Shown here piece by piece: positions 43,957 through 56,379 of a stretch of 64,000 bases of DNA (position 1 is the first letter of the stretch; each line of letters begins with the position of its first letter). The DNA lies in contig JAYXKI010000004.1 of the NCBI GenBank assembly GCA_037892935.1, forward strand, positions 248,001 to 312,000, given 5' to 3'. The stretch comes from Phlebopus portentosus. Taxonomy: Eukaryota; Basidiomycota; Agaricomycetes; Boletales; Boletinellaceae. A program made the position numbers and the translations under genes. The notes under the pieces are model-generated. The model saw only the letters and a list, made by a program, of their open reading frames with translations. It was not told the DNA's origin and made no database searches.

Positions 43957-46322
43957 ACCCCAAGTCACACCTAGAACACCTAGGCAGAGAGCAAGCACTA
44001 GAAGCACCACAGCATTGTCACTAAGTTCTTCAGTAATTCAACCTTCATCTCTAACTGAGTCTAGTACTCTATCATCATTTGAGGCCTCAGCCAAATTGTC
44101 TCCTTTTAGTTTCTAAGAAACTGATCTACCTACCGAATTCTCCAAGCTAGAATCCTCGTCACCAGAGGATATTACTGTTCAACTTAATTACCCAGACCCT
44201 GCTAGGCTCCAACAGCCTCAGACCTTCAATTAAGCAATCTAAGTTGATCTGCTTATGCAACAGTTGTGACTAAGTGGATTAACTTTTGCTCACCATCTCC
44301 AAGGACTAGGAAGTAACCTACAGATCCTTAAACAACTTCTGACCAACTATTAGCAGTTGTAGCATATATCAAACCAGATGGCTATAACTAGACTGCCTCT
44401 TTGAGGTGACAAGAGAGCACCAGTACTTGACAGTTCTAACCCAAAGGAACTGTTCCACTTCTTCAATAATGTGGATGTGATTGCAATAGATTCCAACTGG
44501 AATACATTGACTAATCAGATGTGAGTACCTGTACTATGCAAAGACTGACATTGCAGAAGTATGGAAAACCCTCCCGGAAGTTTCTGCCACCCCTGCAAGC
44601 GTTAGAGATTTCAAAATAGCCATTAAGAAGCTTTATCCAAGTTTGGCAGATGGCAAGAGATACTCTAGGGGCAAATTAGAGCAGTTCATCACCGAATGGG
44701 CTGAGAGAGGTATTCACACTAGAGATGAATTCAGCACTTATCATTGTGAGTTCCTATATAGAGCCAGGTATCTCATTGCCAGCAACAAACTTACCAAGAA
44801 TGACTCAAAATTTGCATTTCTTCGAGGCATATTAGGCCAGACTAGGAAGGATATCCTGGAGAGGCTCAAAATCAAGGACCCAGACCACGAGAGGGGCGAC
44901 CCCTACAATATCAAGAAAGTAGCAAATATAGCTATATACATTCTTTTGAGATCTACAGTCGATCAGATCAGATCTGACCCAATGAGTGGCAGAACAAGCG
45001 CAACGATGAGCACATCATCAGGAGAATATGGAGTGGCTGTCAAGAAGGAAGAAATGGACTTGAGTAAAGTTTGAAAAATGCTGAAAGGTTTTCAGGTAAT
45101 ACTGAAATCACTCACTAAAGGCCAGGGCTCTTGAATCGCAGCAGGTCTGCAACCAGCCCCATTGGCTTGCATGCCTGGATGTGCATTCTGCAGCAATCCC
45201 AGCCACTTTATAAGGTCATGCCTGAAGGTACTTGAGTATATCTAGGCTGGGAAGTGTCTATGTGACTCAAACGGATGAGTAGTCATGCCAAACAGAGCAT
45301 TCGTATTGAGTATGGTTCTGGGCCAGAACCTGATAGAACAAATTAACAGCCTGCTAAAGCCAAACCCATCATATCCAGTCAACATTATTGAAGTCACCGA
45401 GCACCCAGAAACCCTGGCTGAGCTGATAGCATCAGCTATGCTTCAAGAAGTCAGTGAAGATCAGACAGAAGAAACTAATTATGAAGTAGAACATTTGAAA
45501 ATCTTGCTTAATAAGACAAAGAAGAAAGTAATAACTGGTAAGAGGCAGAAGTTTGATGAGGTAGTCATTCTGACTAAGGTAGGACCACTGGGAAGAGGGG
45601 CTTCAAAGGTGCAGCAGTTGCCACCCCCTAATTCTAAGCCTCTGGCAATTTCACATTTGTCACTGCAGCGGGATGATATTAGAAAACCCTCAAACCCCCA
45701 ACCCCAGTACTGCTATGTAGTTCCCATTGAAGACTCTAATGTAGTCTCTAATGTGCTCACTTGGATACTCAACACGAGCATTATGCTTAGCCAAAGGGAA
45801 CGATTATCAATTGCCCTCAAACTATGAAAGCAACTAAAGGAACTCACTACTATAAAGAGATATAACACTGCTGATGTGAATCTTATTGAATTGCCAAGTT
45901 ATGCTACGCAACTATGTGGAACCACATCACAATGACCTGAGGACTTAATTCTGTCCATCAGAACATCGGAGATGATCGCAGAAGCAACTCTCCCCCTTTG
46001 TATGGTTATAGCTGTAGTAGAGGATGCGATGAAAGTAGAGTGCATACTTGATCAAGGTACAGCAGTGTGTCTAATTAAGGAAGATGTTTGAGAGAAACTT
46101 CAAGTGCCACTATCGCCAGACCAGAGTATGACTATCAAGATGGCAGACACAATGAAGTTGGCCACTATTGGACTAATTCCGAATGCTAAGTTTACAACAG
46201 CTAGGATTGATCTTTTCCTGCAAGTGCATGTCGTTCGTCAGACACCATTCCAAGTACTACTTAGACAACTCTTCTGTGCAGTCATAGAATGTAAAAGTAA
46301 GGATTATATCTCAGGAGACTAG
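43957..46322 (+). pseudogene. gag: Gag-protease of element D (decayed)
   Basis: Begins near HQALPQVTPR, aligned with copy C. The capsid segment has RGDKRAPVLDSSNPKELFHFF and, from 44643, an open stretch of 143 codons (ADGKRYSRGKLEQFITEWAE). The zinc knuckle is CAFCSNPSHFIRSC (about 45180) and the protease ILDQGT (about 46045). It ends with KDYISGD and TAG at 46320-46322. Stops are mostly TGA and TAG/TAA at positions that are CGA, CAA, CAG or TGG in A. Confidence 0.88.
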
Positions 46323-46479
46323 CATATAATGCTATCTGACCCCAATGACAGGAATTAACATAGTAAGGTTGCAACAGGGATTTGAAATGTATTGCGTAAT
46401 GTTATGCAACAGAATTTTTAGCAGACGTCAAGGAACTAATACTGAGACGTCAGTGAGATGTAGGTAATTATTTATATTC

Positions 46480-49400
46480 AAGCCTCAATAATGCATTTTC
46501 TATCTATTCTATTGATGTCCCTAACACTTTTACCTCTTTATTTAGTAACTAGCTTTGGAAGCTGATGAAAGACCTAATGCATTTCACTACTGACTATTTA
46601 AATTGACCTTATAGATCATATACTCTAGAGACCCCAGACAACAATGACCCAGCAGTACTCATGTACAAACACATCACTCAAAAAGTACAGCCTATCCCCA
46701 AGGTACTACTAGAAGAATTTCAGATTGTTTGAAGGAGACATTTGAACCCACTCGGAGGACTACCTAAAATACCAAAGAGACCAAAACTGTTTATGCCTGC
46801 AGGCAGACTTATGAAGGAGCAGTTTGAAGCCCTCAAATTTGACGAGAATCAGTTCTTATAGCCCAAGGAAAGGTTGCTAGTTGCTAACCTACTTATGCTA
46901 CAGAAAGGAGCACTAGCGTGGACAGAAGCAGAAAGAGGTAGTTTTGATGTGCAATACTTCAATCTGATTTACATCCCAATGGTACTGCATGTACTGTGGG
47001 TATACAAGAACATATCAATTCCCCTGGGTATTCTCGAGCATACCATCAACCTAATTTGTAAGAAAATCAAGAATGGAGCCATTGAACTGTCCAACTCCTT
47101 ATACCAATCGTGATGGTTTTGCCTAGTCAAGAAGGATGGAGTCTCTCTTTAATTTATACTCAACCTGCAAGACATGAATAGCATTTCTATCTGAGATTCA
47201 GCCATTCTGCCAAATATAGAGACTATTGCAGAGCGTTACAGTGGATGAAGTTGTTATTCAAGCCTCAATTTCTATGTGGCTTTTGACCAGCGAGTTCTAG
47301 ACAAACACTCTCGAGATCTTACAACCTTTCAGACTCCCTTGGGAATGTTCAGAATGACAGTTCTCCCAATGGGATACACAAATTCCCTTTAGATTATACA
47401 CAATGATATTGCCTTTATTCTACAAGATGAGATTCTACACTGTACCAATCTGTATGCAGATGATTTGCCCAGGTTAGGTCCCAAAATACATTATAAACTC
47501 CCAGATAGCTCTTACAAAACTCTGCCAGAGAATCCAGGAATTAGGTGATTTATTTACGAGCATATATACAATGTAAATCAAATTTTGCAGTGAGTCAAGA
47601 CAGTAGGAGGAACATACTCAGGAAAGAAAATGAAGATCGGCATTGAGTCAATTATATTTCTTGGACATAAACTGATATATTATGGATGAGAACCAGATGA
47701 ATTGAAAGTCCAGAAGGTCAGAGACTGGCTGCCATGCCGATCAGTAACTAAAGTCAAAGAATTTCTTGGAACAGTGGGAGTCCTATGAATTTTCATTAAG
47801 GACTTTGCCAAGATTGCATGCCCCCTCAATCAACTCACTCAGAAGAACAACATTTTTGATTGGACAGATGAAGAACAGGAATCAATGGACAAATTGAAGG
47901 AAGCGGTCATTAAATGTCCAGCTCTATGCACAATAGACTATCAATCGGAACTCAAAGTCATACTAGCAGTGGATTCATTGATTATTGGAGTAGGATGGTA
48001 TTTGGGTCAAGAACATATAGATGGACAAAGAAGGATTAATCACTTCAGTTCCATAAACTAGAATGCCATGCAAGCAACATACTCTTAACCGAAAATCAAA
48101 CTTCATAGACTATTTCATGCGTTACATATCATGCGACTATATCTCATTGGAGTATGCAAGCTTGTCATAGAGATGGACACAGCATACATTAAAGATATGA
48201 TTAACAACCCAGACTTACAATCTAAAACTATGATCAATTGCTGGATCACTGGGATACTTCTATTCGACTTCAAGATTCACCACATCCTGGCAGCAGACTT
48301 CAAATGCACTAACAGACTCTCTTGGTGACCCCTGGCACCCAAAGATCCACCTCTAGATGAAGGATACAAAGAGTGGATAGATGACATGTATGGATTCTAT
48401 AATGAAAACCCAGTTACGATGTATTGTGCAGGCTTATGTGCACACAATCAAGTGAAACAACTCTCATCGAGCCTGGTGATGCACAAGCAACTCTCAGATC
48501 AGTAGGATACCTTGAGGGATCAAACAGGAAATGCTGGGAGAGAAACAGTGACTCTGACTTCCCAAAGATGACTGACATTACGTTGACCTTATTTCTCAGC
48601 TCCGAGAAAGCTAACCCAAAAGATGCTTGCTTAGATGATGTCAAGAACTTCTTGACCAGCCAAAAGCAACCAGACCAATTAGATGATTGTGGCTATGCAG
48701 CACTGATCAGGTATGTGACAAATTTCTTTGCTAGAGATGGTTATTTGTGAAAGAAGGTGCAGAACAGATGACATCAAGTTGTAATTGAACTGGAACACAG
48801 ATGAAACCTCATAAAGTAAGTGCATGACAATCTAGGCCATAAGGGAGTATACTCTGTTTGAATTTAACTACTGAAATGATTTTGGTGGCCTACTCTTGGA
48901 CTAGATGTCAAATACTATGTATGTACCTGTCATAAGTGCTAAGTTTGCTAGATGAAGGACATTCTAATCCCCCCGGTTGTACCAACAATACCATTGATTT
49001 TCTAGTACATACACATCGACACTAAGGTAATGCCAAAGTCTGGAGAATACCAATACATTGTACAAGCCTAATGCATTTTATCTGGTTACTCTGAATTTCG
49101 ACTCTTATGTGAAGAAACCGACAAAGCAATTGGCCAGTTCATTTTCCAAGATCTCCTTTGCAGATACAGCACTTGTCCCAAGCTTGTAACAGATAATGAG
49201 AAACTGTTCATTGCAGCACTTGATTACCTCAAGGACCAATATTACATCAATCACATACGTATATCAGCATACAATTCTCATGCCAATAAAATTGTAGAAA
49301 GATGCCACTATGATGTGCAGGAAGCCCTGATAAAGGCTGTAGATGGTAATGACAAATGATGGAGCAATCAAGCTTACTCAGTATTTTGGGCAGAAAGAAT

Positions 49401-50004
49401 CACCATCCAGAAAGTGACTGGAATGTCCCTGTACTACATAGTTTATGGGGTAGAGCCTATTCTACCATTTGACCTCTCTGAAGCCACGTACTTAGCCCCC
49501 CCAGTCGATATGCCTGTTCTGACTGCGGAACTCATCACAACTCATGTGAGACAGCTCCAGAAGCATCCTGAGGAACTGGATTGAATTGCCAGACTAGTTT
49601 CAGATGCCTGGCATGCATACGCGCAACAATTTAAAGAGATCAACAAGGCCAAAATCAAAGATTATAACTTCCAGCCAGGATGACTTGTTTTGTTGTAAAA
49701 TATGTGCATCAAAATGGAACTTAATTGCAAGACGAAGCCCTGATACCTAAGACTCTACATTATAGTATGCAAAACAAAGGCCGGCTTGTATTTCATTGTG
49801 GAACTTGATGGATCAGTCTCAAAGATCCAAGTAGCTGTATTTCACCTGATTCCTTACTTTCCTCATTTGAATCTCTTTGTATCCATTACTAAACTCATAA
49901 ACACAGTAGATGATGAACTTGAGGATGATGACAAACCCCCAATCAAACCAGAAGAAGATGATGTTTCCAACACCCAGTTGGAATCTGGAAGCCTTGACTT
50001 ATAA
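46480..50004 (+). pseudogene. pol: Pol of element D (decayed)
   Basis: Collinear with A pol. The RT active site reads YADD (about 47455). RNase H has AVDSL and EMDTAYIKDM. Integrase remnants include HDNLGHKG, CHKC and TDNEK in place of TDNG. The end is VELDGSVSKIQVAVFHLIPYFP followed by an acidic tail. There are numerous in-frame stops. No intact domain remains. Confidence 0.9.
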
Positions 50005-50587
50005 ACACCTTTCAGTTATGATACCCTCTATGCAAACCATTGGCATTCCTCTTCTACTAGATCTCTTTCAATTTATTCATTTCCTTTCCTTCCTCTTCCA
50101 ATTTTCCTCTCAATTTTTCCTTCCTTTGAATTACTTGTGTTCAACTGCATTTAGACCCTTGGAAAGTGTTCACACAAACTGAGATATGCATTCAACCACA
50201 TTTTCACCTTTATACACTTAGTTGTGAATCACAACCCGGTGTAACGTTGCACAAAATAGTGCAACTAGCTTATTTCTTTTCCTAGTCTTTTCAACTCAAT
50301 GATCACTGTTTATATTTTTTCTAATCCCTTATTTTCTCATATCTCTCTCTCCTCATTCTTCCATTATTCTTCAACCTCGCCTCATTTTACCTTCATCCCA
50401 AAACATCAAAACTGCAAACAAAAATTTATAACATTTAAAAACACATAAAAACTATATACATACAAAAGTCCAAATTATTTTTTTCTCTTTCTTCTTTTTC
50501 TTTGTTTTTATTCGTCCCATGAGGGAACACTAGATGAAAAGTGTCATTTTGATACACTTAACCCTCTCTTCTTACTCCTTTTACTCT

Positions 50588-51390
50588 TTACTCTTCCTCC
50601 TCACCCCTTACCACTCTTCCTAGTGTACTAGTCTTGGCTAGCATCTCCTCCGCCAGATTGTGCAGTTGATCTACAGTATGGAACAACACGCGCATGTGCC
50701 TCTTTAAGGCCACCATCCATAAATGGATGGCACTCTCATCTGTCCCAGCAACCAACTTCTCAATGTCACTCACCTCGAGGATAGGTACAACTGGCATCCT
50801 CAGCACCTGTACCATTATGTGCTGATGAGCTTCGGGCATCTTGCATTCTATCTGCTTATTCTGCAGGTGACATGCAGCCCTCCTGTATATAGCCAGCTTG
50901 TATCGCTGTCTGGACTTCATGTGACAGTAATCACAGGCCAGCCCAGAGAAACCCTCACAGACCTGGCCTGCCCTCACACACCTCTCACACCCCTTATTAT
51001 GCATAACCTAGCCACTGGCAGCAGACGAATTGCTGCTACTACTGCTACTACTGCTGCTATTCCCACCATCTCTTTGGCTTCCCTTGTCCTCTTCCACTTG
51101 TTTTGCACTCAGAGACTTGCTTGCAGCCAGAGGATTGCTCTTGCTGCTCTTGCTCTTGCTGACAGCACCATCTAGAAGAAAGAGAGGCACGTCATCAAAA
51201 GCTCCAAAATTGTCATCACCAGCTGGACCCCAACAGCTAGACCCCCAGAAGAGAAACCATTAGCAGCAGAAGGAATGTTGTTATTGCTGTTATTGTTGCT
51301 ATTATTGTTGCTGTTGTTGCTGTTGTTATTGCTATTGTTGGGACATAACGGAGAGAAGAGAGGATAGATAAATGGAACGTATTGCAAACT
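50588..51390 (-). pseudogene. Antisense gene of element D (short, Zn2Cys6-like remnant)
   Basis: Same position and orientation as the antisense genes of A and B. The open 3' part (51004-50588) reads KGCERCVRAGQVC then CDYCHMKS, i.e. CX2CX6CX7CX2C, exactly the spacing in A for the first five cysteines; the sixth is lost. A helical C-terminal half ends in EEEE. Upstream (51390-51010) are Asn/Ser-rich and Ser/Lys-rich stretches in other frames, matching the Asn-rich linker of A. Exons 1 and 2 of A have no visible counterpart. Confidence 0.65.
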
Positions 51391-51479
51391 GCATTTTATA
51401 CATCAAGAATTTTGAGATGCTGAGTCTAACCCTATAGGAGTGTGACTGCAGATAGTCACAATTTCAAGAACCTAGGAGA

Positions 51480-52832
51480 TGTAAGAAGCATCAACACGCT
51501 AGGTCCAAGATCATGCACGTGACATATGTTCTGTGGTAATCTATATCGTAACAGCAGAACTCAGTAGGGATTAACTTGATTCGAAGTAGAATAAACTACT
51601 GTAGTCTCTCATATTCGACTGCTGTATAGGAAGAACTTTCAACACTCGAAATCCACCAAGAGCAGCTAATCAGATGTTCGAGCCACTCAGCTAAAAACTT
51701 ACAAAGGCTGACTTAGCTAGCCTATCTTACTAAAACCCAGACACGAGAGATAAATTGAAGGATCTGCAATCAGCCCCCAACACCCTCAAGCTTCGACCTG
51801 ATGTGATGCACTTCAGTGTTTCCCTTTTGAGTCTCATATGCATTCATATTTTGTTTTGTCCCCTTATGATCCTTATGCTCATCATTCTATATGCACTCAC
51901 ATTTTGTATTGTGCTCTATGATTATTGTGCTCACTATCTTCCAGATATGCTCACCTCGTCTTTTGTTTCCCATGTGCTCTCTTATGTTTATCACTTCCAA
52001 TTTCTTTTTGTTATGCTCTCTGACATCCAAAGGCTCAGGTTTGGACAATGTTATAAATAGATATGCTACTCGTAGTAGGAGCTTAGTTTTAGAGCCTGAA
52101 ACAGCTCAGTATGGAGTTCAGTTTAGACTAGAAACCTACTCTTGCTACAGTCAAGATCAATTCAACTTTTTCTATACTTACTTTGACTCTCTATCTCCTG
52201 CAAATACATGATAGTTCTGTCTTATACACCTTGAGTCTTCTGCTCTGCAGTTGTACCTAAGCTAAGTGTGATCAGTTTAACCCATGTTGAAGTTTGAGAC
52301 TCTCGTCACTCTTTCTTATGCCCCCATGCAAAGTCTCACTTGAGTCCTTTGCATATCACTTCATTCTGTGTTATATCACTCTATTTTATTTCAAAACCTG
52401 TTGTAACTTGTTATATTGTATTGGATCCTTGTAAGGATCACCTCTGTATTATCAGTGCTTAGGGGAAGTCCTTCTCTAAACTTTATCTCATCAACTCCTA
52501 CCTTCAGGGTTTAAATCCATTGAGAGATTACCTGTGAGAACATTGTTTACCTTTGCACCACCACTGCTGATCCCCCTCACTTTAACTTCTTCTGCTTTAC
52601 TTCTTTGCCTATCTCCTTTGATCCAATCCCCCCCTCGCATGCATCCAGCAGCCTTCAATCCTATTTCTCCTCCATCCCTTCTGGAACTGCTCTGAAAACC
52701 AGATCAACACATTAGTCTCACTCAAGTATTCTCCTAAAGTCACCCTCCTCTTTTCCACTTATCTTGATCTTATTGAACAGCCCCCAAGAACTATGACACT
52801 CCTCAGCTATCAGACTGTTCATAGGAGTTTCA
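51480..52832 (+). repeat. 3' LTR of element D
   Basis: 1353 bp, preceded by CAAGAACCTAGGAGA, the equivalent of the polypurine tract of A. TATA box TATAAATA at 52052-52059. It is clearly diverged from the 5' LTR, almost only by transitions in the part I compared. Confidence 0.92.
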
Positions 52833-52836
52833 ACAG

Positions 52837-55025
52837 AATTCCGTAGAGTTGCTAACTGAGACAATAGAGGTGCTGCTTCAGTATAGAAAGCTTCATTGTT
52901 AGTGCTCCATTATGATGTCAAGTTTATCTTCAGATGGGATTGTAGCTCTTGATGTAATGTAGGCAGCTCAATATATGACTCTTCACTGTTTACCTTGTGG
53001 TCCAAAGAGTGTAAGTACAACTCGCACATCAGTATTGAGATGTTAGGTTGATGTGGAGTATGATCTAATGCATACTATAAACTGTATAAGTTTCACTAGG
53101 AGATGCAGTTGCATTCGAGTGACTAGCCATGCTTTGCCAGGAAGTCAAATGTTGTAAATATAATGCTATATCTTTTATTAGAGTGCTAATTATAGTTGCT
53201 TAGTGTCCAGGTTTGTGTTCCTTAGTAAATAAAGGTTTGTTTGTACTGTAGAAGCTAGATATGGATTGTATAGCTTTAGCTTATACCATTCTAGTATCCT
53301 CCAAGTTATTGGGTCTGCAGCTCAAGGAGTTTGAGTTATAACAATGAGTTTTTCATATTACTTGGGTACTATAGGATTTGGTAAATTAGCATATAACACT
53401 TCTTACATGTGATGTTGGACTTTAATCTGGCAGTCACATGTTTCATTTGTAATATGGCATACCACAAAGTATATCTCATAAAGGACCATGTATACTTAGG
53501 CATAAGTCTAACAGTGCTGAAATGCCAGTGATATCTCTATTGGGCTCAGATTAGCCTTTAGACTTTAGTTGTCAGACATTAGACATTGATAGTCATGTTC
53601 TAAGCTTTTTGAGCTTCTAGTAGTTTGATCACTTCTTGACTTCTTTTGATCAAGTTAGATTGGGTGCTTGGTCAGCAGTGTTAAGGTGATGGTCAGCAGT
53701 AATAAGTCAGCAGTAGTAATTACCAGTCAGTGGTGTTAAGTAGTTCACAGTATTATATACTTGTAGTGTGCTTCTTAGGCACTCGTATATTGCTATTGAT
53801 GTCTGTGACTATTACCTTAGTCATATGAACAGTAGTTTAGCTCTGGTAATTGCTGGACCTGTTACTAGTCATGTTTAGAATGCTGATCCTGTTGATCTGC
53901 TAATTATGTCACTCTTGATGCAAGTTTTTGAGCAGATCCTTTTACTACCCCTCTCTTAAGATGAACTTTTAGAGAAATATTCATTCTAATCTATAAGAAA
54001 GCTTAGATAAGGGAGTCACCTAGTGATAGTTGATGTTGCTATCAAACCATCATTATCACTGTCCAGTTATGTCCAAAGTCACCACTATTTGCATTATTTT
54101 CATTATCCTTATTGTAATTTTTAGTATGAATCTTTAGATTCTAGAGTATAGGAGGTATAATGAGGTGAGTTCTCTTGCCTCTGTTTGCAGGTTGTAGTTA
54201 CTGATAATCTTATAGGATGATGACTATAAGATGCAATCAATTTCTGAAGAGACTACAGCAATTTAGTAGCATGTTAACTGCATATTTTCTAACCCTGATG
54301 CACATTCTAATTCAGCTAATGCTGTTAATAAAGTGAGTATTTTGGTGCAGGAAAGTTATGAGAAGAGTGTCTAGAAAGTTGTAAAGGGTGGTAGAAAGGG
54401 ATGGGAATATGAAATGTAAAATGTAAAAGAGTTATAATGCAATTGAAAGTAATAAGAAAGAAAAAGTTGTAAAGTCATTACTGAATAAGTTTTTATATCA
54501 TTTGGAAGTGACTTGCCTAGTGTATTGACTGGGCAAGGGGTAATATTTAACTGACCCAATGTACAGCAATAGGTTCACCTACAGTTCATTAGCCCTCAAA
54601 GTAGTTTTCAAAAAGTAAAATAGAGTTAGAGTGTCTATTTATCACATTGTTTTCTTTACCTAGACAAAGCAAACCATACAATAATTGACTTGGCTCTTCT
54701 TCCTCTACATAAAAGATAAGAAAAGGGTGTATAATGCACCATGTATCACTGGCATACACAAGAAGTGCAACAGTAATTAGTTAGTTAAACCAAGTAGGCT
54801 TAAACCGCTCATTAACTTATTTATAACTTGGCATTTCAGTGAATATGGTGTATAAATATCATAGTGAGTTGGGAATGATGGTTGCATAAAGGCATAATTT
54901 GGTCAGATGAGATCATAGATATCATAGAAAAGATTAGAATGCATAATTGATCATGTCAGATCATGATGTAGAAAAGGGGTTGCATAAAAGAGTAATAAAA
55001 AGCTTGCATAGATCATAGTTCTTTG
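52837..55025. other. AT-rich DNA without recognised features
   Basis: No open frame longer than about 60 codons and no clear repeat ends. It may include the lost 3' end or LTR of element E, but I cannot delimit it. Confidence 0.4.
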
Positions 55026-55029
55026 CTCT

Positions 55030-56060
55030 CAGATATAATTTCCTATAAGTTCATCAGCATAGGTGATAGTTTGTTAACCTCATCTTCTTCTTCTGAATCA
55101 GTTTCATCTGATGAACTAAATTCCTCATCCTGCTTTATAATAGTGAGCATGTTGTCTGGCTAGTAGATCTCACTTGGATACTGATAGATGGTGATCATCA
55201 TATCCTTCAGCATCAGATATCTTATCATCTATAGTCTTTTCCTTGCTTTCTCTTCTCACCCATTGAGTTTTATAAAGTATTGTAGATTGTAGTTGACTAT
55301 CCTTCCTTTAACTAGATGGTGCATGATGTCGTCAATTGATAGATTATTTACTTAGTCTGTAGATTGTCTGGCTCTAATGAGCTCCTGGTACCTAGTACCT
55401 TCATAGTATTTCATCATATTAAGTACAACCATGAACTGCATAGTGTGAAAAGTATAAAAGCCTGTCTTATTGGCTAAGTGGTTTATATACTTCATCACAT
55501 TTATGCTGATGAGATGGTAGTAGCTCCGTTATATTATTCAGTTAAGAATTGCAATTGTCAGGCCTCGTCTGTAGGCACAAATTTGAATTGCTAAATAGTA
55601 GATGCTTATGACATTCTTATATGTTAGTTCATGGCTAAAGTCAATTTGTCCTTGATGTAAGGCTCATATCTCAAGTTTGACTGCATAGGTAAGGAATGCA
55701 TTATCATTAAGTCATCGGACTACTGCATCTCAAGGATTACTAAGTTTAAGTAGTTCTCCTTCTAGTTGCTTTAATATCATAAAATAAGATTGTCCTTTAT
55801 CTGGATGATAGACTACATTTCATTTGTTAAATAGGTCATTGAAGTATTTCTCTGAGTATAGGGGTATGATCTCTTCTTTATAGTTCTCTTAGTTAAAGTA
55901 GTTGTATAGCTGTGGCTATTGATAATGTTTGATAGGTAGCCTTAGTGCAAATGTTCAATCAGGTGCATCTTTGGGTGCACTGAATGCTTGGAGTTTATCA
56001 AAGATAGGTATATCTGAGTAGTAGTTGTCTTTAATAGATGACTAGCTGTTAAGATTTAAG
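55030..56060 (-). pseudogene. Decayed unrecognised gene, minus strand
   Basis: One minus frame reads as protein over more than 900 bp with scattered stops (mostly TGA/TAA): PLYSEKYFNDLFN, NVVYHPDKGQSYFMILKQLE, GFYTFHTMQFMVVLNMMKYY, RYQELIRARQSTD, then a strongly acidic Ser/Asp/Glu run (EEFSSSDETDSEEEDE). It lies just downstream of the chromodomain end of element E on the same strand, so it could be an extra ORF of E or a separate gene. The family is not recognised. Confidence 0.4.
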
Positions 56061-56379
56061 TTGATGATTCTTAAACTCGAGTTTCTTTATTTTTTATACT
56101 ATCTTATTGGTATGTTACCTCTCTCTTGTCTAATTTATCTTCTTCTACCTTTGCTTTAAGGTGCCACTATGATGTTATTACTTGGTAAGGTCGTTAGATA
56201 CCTTACTCATCATCTCTATTATGGCTCTATATGCAGCTCGATCGGATGGAGTGCATATGATGCAATTATCTTCTAATTTGTCTGTATTTAGCAATTCATT
56301 AATTAAGGTTTAGTGACCTTATTGCCTGAGGGTATCTTTTGTAAAACTCTTCTATCATTTGATAAGAGTTCTTGAGGTT

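Larger units (their letters stand above)
42464..52832 (+). mobile_element. Decayed Ty3/Gypsy element D with both LTRs
   Basis: A diverged relative of A/B/C with the same order: LTR, gag-protease, pol, antisense gene, LTR. The LTRs are 42464-43836 and 51480-52832, both TGTAAG...GTTTCA, flanked by the 4-bp duplication ACAG (42460-42463 and 52833-52836). All coding regions carry many stops. The space between pol and the 3' LTR is about 1.5 kb versus 2.9 kb in A, mainly because the antisense gene lacks its first exons. Confidence 0.92.

Noticed and set aside
50723..51263. Plus-strand ORFs 50723-51175 and 51030-51263
   Set aside because: Leu-rich reverse frames of the Ser/Asn repeats of the element D antisense gene.
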